DNA from: an uncultured Lachnospiraceae bacterium
Lineage (GTDB): Bacteria; Bacillota; Clostridia; Lachnospirales; Lachnospiraceae
Assembly (NCBI GenBank): GCA_902463835.1
Contig: CABQGZ010000122.1
Location: 1 to 8,359 of the forward strand
Direction of reading: 5' to 3'
DNA: 8,359 nt
Part shown: one piece after another, positions 5,743 to 8,359 of the stretch
How positions within the stretch are numbered: the stretch's first letter is position 1
How the letters are laid out: every line of letters begins with the position of its first letter
Notes under the pieces: generated by a model
What the model saw: the letters and a program-made list of their open reading frames with translations, nothing else
Told to the model about the DNA's origin: nothing
Database searches by the model: none
Program-made: the position numbers and the translations under genes

Positions 5743-8100
5743 TTACTCCAGCCCACGCATGGCCAGCGCTTTCGTCTGCAGCTGCATCAGTTTATAGTAA
5801 GTACCTTTCTTCTCAATCAGGCTCCTGTGGGTGCCCTCCTCCGTCAGCTTTCCGTCGTCCAGCACCACCAGACGATCCGCGTTTTTCAGGGTGGACAGCC
5901 GATGGGCGATGGACAGGGTGGTGCGGCCTTTGGTCAGCTGGTCCAGAGAGGCCTGGATGGCCAGCTCCGTCTCGGTGTCCACGGCGGCGGTGGCCTCGTC
6001 CAGGATCAGGATCTTCGGATCCGCCAGAATGGCTCGGGCGATGGAGATCCGCTGCCGCTCGCCCCCGGACAGCTCCCGGCCGGAGGAGCCGATGACAGTG
6101 TCATAGCCCTGGGGCATCTTACAGATGAAGTCATGGGCGCTGGCCTGTATGGAAGCGCGCAGAATCTCCTCGCAGGTGGCGTCTGGCCGGGCATAAGCAA
6201 TGTTCTCCGCCACGGTTCCCATGAAAATGTAGGTTTCCTGGGATACCATGGCGATGTTTCCGTGGAGGGAGGCAAAGGTCAGATCCCGGACGTTCACATC
6301 GTCGATGTACACGTCGCCCTCCGTGGCGTCGTAAAGCCGGGTCAGCAGGTTTACCAGGGTGGTTTTGCCGGCGCCGGAGCGGCCCACGATCCCCAGCATT
6401 TCCCCGGGCTGTACGGTGAAGCTGATATGCTTCAACACCGGTTTTCCTGTCTCATAGGCAAAGGATACATTCCGGAATTCCACCTTTCCCTGTATCTCAT
6501 TCAGGGAGACGGCGTCCTCCTTCTCCGTGATCTCCGGGATGGAGTCGATAATCTCAAAGATCCGCTGGGCGGAATTCATGCTCTGGGTCCACCAACGGAA
6601 GCAGTAGGAGAAGAAATCCAGAGGGCCGTTGAGCTGTGATATGTAGGCGGTGAAGGTCAGAAGCATGCCGGCCTCCATGTGACCGCCCCGCAGGATCAGC
6701 CAGGCGCCTACGCTCCAGGCCAGCAGCTGGGCGATATTTTCCACTGCAAGGTACACGCCGTCATAGCGGTTGTCGTATTTCGCCAGGCCAAGCTCCGCCT
6801 GCTTCATACTATCATTGTTGTGCCCGAACCGGGCAAGCTCCGGCTCCTCCTGGCCGAAGGCCTTCACCACCCGGGCGCCTTTTACATTGTCGTTGACCTG
6901 GCTGTTCAGGCTGCGTCTGGCCCGGTGCATGCGGCCGTGGGCGCTCCAGACCCGGGGCATCATCCACAGGCTGAACCATACTAATGGCACCAGAAGCGCC
7001 AGAGAGACCACAGCCATCACCGGGTTTAAGGAGAACATGACCACTGCCATCAAAATCAGTGTTATCACGTAGACAATGAAAAAGGGGACGCCGTCGATGA
7101 AAAAGCCGTTTACTTCGTTGGCGTCGCTCATCACCCGGGTCATCAGGGAACCGGTCTGCTTCTTATTGTAGAAGCTGACCGACAGTTTGCCCATGGACGT
7201 GAATGCCTGGCTGCGCACGGAAGCCACCACCTTGGGTACGATGAGACTTGTCATGAGGGTCTGAAGGATCCCCAGGAGCTGAACGATCAGCTTGGAGAGA
7301 AGCATCGCTGCCACGGACCAGCCCAGGATTACCAAAAAGCTGGTGCCTGGCGCTCCCAGCCAGGCGGCAAAGGTCTCATCCTGGGCCAGAATCCGGTCGT
7401 AGAGGATGGTGCCGCTAAAGTAAGGCCAGAGCAGGTTTAGCACAGAGGTGGCCAGGAAGCACAGCACCATGACAGTCAGCTTGCCCTTGTGGGCCAGGTA
7501 CATCCGAAGGATGCGCCCGAACACGGATTTTCGATCCATGCACCGGGGGCAGATCTTTCGCTCCGGATCTGGATACAGTGTGCCGCAGTGGGGACAGAAG
7601 GCCTCCTTCTTCTCCGGTTTCAGATCCTTTTCGGTCAACTCCTCCCCTTTTATCAGCTTTTCCACCAATTTTTCCAGAGGCAGCCAGAAGCCCAGCAGGG
7701 AATTGCTGGAGAAGGCGGCTCGGATAGCGCCCTCCCGGTGGAGGAGCACCAGGCAAATCCGCCCAATCTCCTGCTGAATCTTTGTGCCGGTAAGCTCCTG
7801 GAGCGGGTAGACCTGAATATTCGCCTCCAGCTGCTGGCGCAGGGCTTCCTTGCGGTAGCCGCCCAGGGAATAGGTCTGATTAGAAAGAGGCGGGTACACG
7901 ATCACGGCCAGCTGCCTGCGGGTCAGCAGCACATAGCCTTCCGTAAAATGGTAATCTGCCGTCTCGTCGCAGTCCGCCCAGTATAAAATATCCTCTGCCC
8001 GGATGCCGGCTTCGCGGCACAGCGCAAGGACTCTCTGGGGAAGTTTTCTTGTGGCAGCCGGACTTTGGGTGTCGGGCTGGCGGTTGGGGGCTTTTTTCAT
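5743..8100 (-). CDS. ABC exporter half-transporter (permease-ATPase fusion) with N-terminal zinc-ribbon extension
   Basis: A 785-residue type IV exporter half and the first gene of the operon. Residues 1 to about 160 form a soluble front region with GYVLLTRRQLAV (55-66), matching GWIVVTPRRLAV in the other half. A four-cysteine element follows (C169, C172, C184, C187), zinc-ribbon-like. Six membrane segments lie at about 207-232, 253-283, 336-358, 359-378, 448-470 and 475-500. The ATPase has Walker A GRSGAGKTT (573-581), Q621, signature LSGGE (677-681), Walker B ILILDE with E702, and H733, all intact. Ordinary half-exporters run near 580 residues, so about 200 are additional N-terminal sequence. 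AAAGGA (8119-8114) lies 13 nt before the ATG, longer than ideal, and no better start is visible. It probably forms a heterodimer with the 2921-5101 product. Substrate and direction are inferred from family only. Confidence 0.94.
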   Translation of the reverse strand: MKKAPNRQPDTQSPAATRKLPQRVLALCREAGIRAEDILYWADCDETADYHFTEGYVLLTRRQLAVIVYPPLSNQTYSLGGYRKEALRQQLEANIQVYPLQELTGTKIQQEIGRICLVLLHREGAIRAAFSSNSLLGFWLPLEKLVEKLIKGEELTEKDLKPEKKEAFCPHCGTLYPDPERKICPRCMDRKSVFGRILRMYLAHKGKLTVMVLCFLATSVLNLLWPYFSGTILYDRILAQDETFAAWLGAPGTSFLVILGWSVAAMLLSKLIVQLLGILQTLMTSLIVPKVVASVRSQAFTSMGKLSVSFYNKKQTGSLMTRVMSDANEVNGFFIDGVPFFIVYVITLILMAVVMFSLNPVMAVVSLALLVPLVWFSLWMMPRVWSAHGRMHRARRSLNSQVNDNVKGARVVKAFGQEEPELARFGHNNDSMKQAELGLAKYDNRYDGVYLAVENIAQLLAWSVGAWLILRGGHMEAGMLLTFTAYISQLNGPLDFFSYCFRWWTQSMNSAQRIFEIIDSIPEITEKEDAVSLNEIQGKVEFRNVSFAYETGKPVLKHISFTVQPGEMLGIVGRSGAGKTTLVNLLTRLYDATEGDVYIDDVNVRDLTFASLHGNIAMVSQETYIFMGTVAENIAYARPDATCEEILRASIQASAHDFICKMPQGYDTVIGSSGRELSGGERQRISIARAILADPKILILDEATAAVDTETELAIQASLDQLTKGRTTLSIAHRLSTLKNADRLVVLDDGKLTEEGTHRSLIEKKGTYYKLMQLQTKALAMRGLE

Positions 8101-8196
8101 GTGAATGATGGATTCCTTTCGTGTTGCGCAGGTGATAATAGTAATAAAAAACCATTTTCATGTAAACTGTTGCTATACCAACGAAGGTTTAAAGCT

Positions 8197-8226
8197 ATTG
8201 TAACATCTGGCACAGGCAAGTGTCAA
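8197..8226 (-). promoter_or_regulatory. Strong sigma-A promoter of the ABC-DUF1854-ABC operon
   Basis: On the - strand TTGACA (8226-8221) and TACAAT (8202-8197) are 18 nt apart, with TGT directly before the -10 giving the extended TGn element. The -35 is perfect and the -10 matches at five of six. Transcription should start near 8190, giving a leader of about 90 nt. That leader holds only a weak GTTG/CAAC dyad (8169-8182) and no recognisable riboswitch. The three genes follow with short gaps and no internal terminator. Confidence 0.8.
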
Positions 8227-8267
8227 ATCCAGGAGAAATGTAATCTCAAAGGATTTGCATATAAAAC

Positions 8268-8304
8268 GTTACTGTTCAAAGGCCACCTTGCGATAAACAG
8301 TAAC
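8268..8304. repeat. 9-bp perfect inverted repeat upstream of the operon promoter
   Basis: GTTACTGTT (8268-8276) and AACAGTAAC (8296-8304) are exact reverse complements separated by 19 nt. The dyad lies about 42 bp upstream of the -35 box of the ABC operon, a position compatible with an activator or repressor site. The spacer holds a small nested AAGG/CCTT dyad. It could equally be the 3' hairpin of a gene beyond the window, but no T-run follows directly. From 8305 to 8359 only AT-rich sequence is seen, with no supportable gene. Confidence 0.5.
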
Positions 8305-8359
8305 AGAACAGCTGCGAATTGGTTGAGGTGGTAAAATTTTATTGTTTTTTATAGAAAAA

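Noticed and set aside
5710..6639. + strand frame of 309 codons opposite the other ABC gene
   Set aside because: Same composition as the other antisense frames (GQ/H-rich), opposite the conserved ATPase region, with no ribosome site. It repeats the same antisense pattern because the two ABC genes are homologous there.
7880..8161. - strand frame starting in the operon leader, with a run of four tyrosines, as a possible leader peptide
   Set aside because: There is no Shine-Dalgarno before its ATG, it does not stop before the ABC gene but runs 220 bp into it out of frame, and no attenuator hairpins are visible.
8305..8359. GAGGTGG near 8325-8331 followed by TTG as the start of a + strand gene
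   Set aside because: Only a handful of codons are visible before the window ends and the start codon is weak, so this cannot be supported.

Overview
The window looks like chromosomal DNA of a Gram-positive Clostridia-type bacterium, most likely Lachnospiraceae-like. This is inferred from strong Shine-Dalgarno sequences (for example AAGGAGGAG before the DUF1854 gene), near-consensus sigma-A promoters, AT-rich intergenic DNA around moderately GC-rich genes, and a ferredoxin-tailed aldo/keto reductase of a kind common in anaerobes. No rRNA, tRNA, CRISPR array, transposase or phage gene was seen.

Left part, + strand: a monofunctional aspartate kinase of the Bacillus YclM/ThrD type (169-1488) is followed by an inverted repeat and a good intrinsic terminator (1531-1560). 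An aldo/keto reductase with a C-terminal two-cluster ferredoxin domain (1645-2772) then has its own extended -10 promoter. The two genes are separate transcription units.

Between the convergent blocks (2773-2920) lies a perfect 16-bp inverted repeat with an 18-nt loop. It has no U-tract on either side, but a perfect TTGACA box sits in and next to its loop.

Right part, - strand, about 5.2 kb: a three-gene operon transcribed in the order large ABC exporter half (5743-8100), DUF1854 protein (5115-5669), second large ABC exporter half (2921-5101). A strong promoter lies upstream (TTGACA, 18 nt, TACAAT with an extended TG), with a 9-bp dyad further upstream. Both ABC proteins carry the same unusual front end: a beta-rich, possibly PH-like domain with a shared G-[WY]-[IV]-[VL]-[VL]-T-x-R-x-L-A-V motif, then a four-cysteine zinc-ribbon-like element, and only then the six-helix exporter domain and ATPase. 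Both ATPases have complete catalytic motifs. The most economical reading is a heterodimeric ABC exporter with a dedicated small cytosolic DUF1854 partner. DUF1854 and its ABC partner are known in other bacteria from cyanophycin gene neighbourhoods, but no cyanophycin gene is present here and the substrate is unknown. This operon is the most interesting content of the window.
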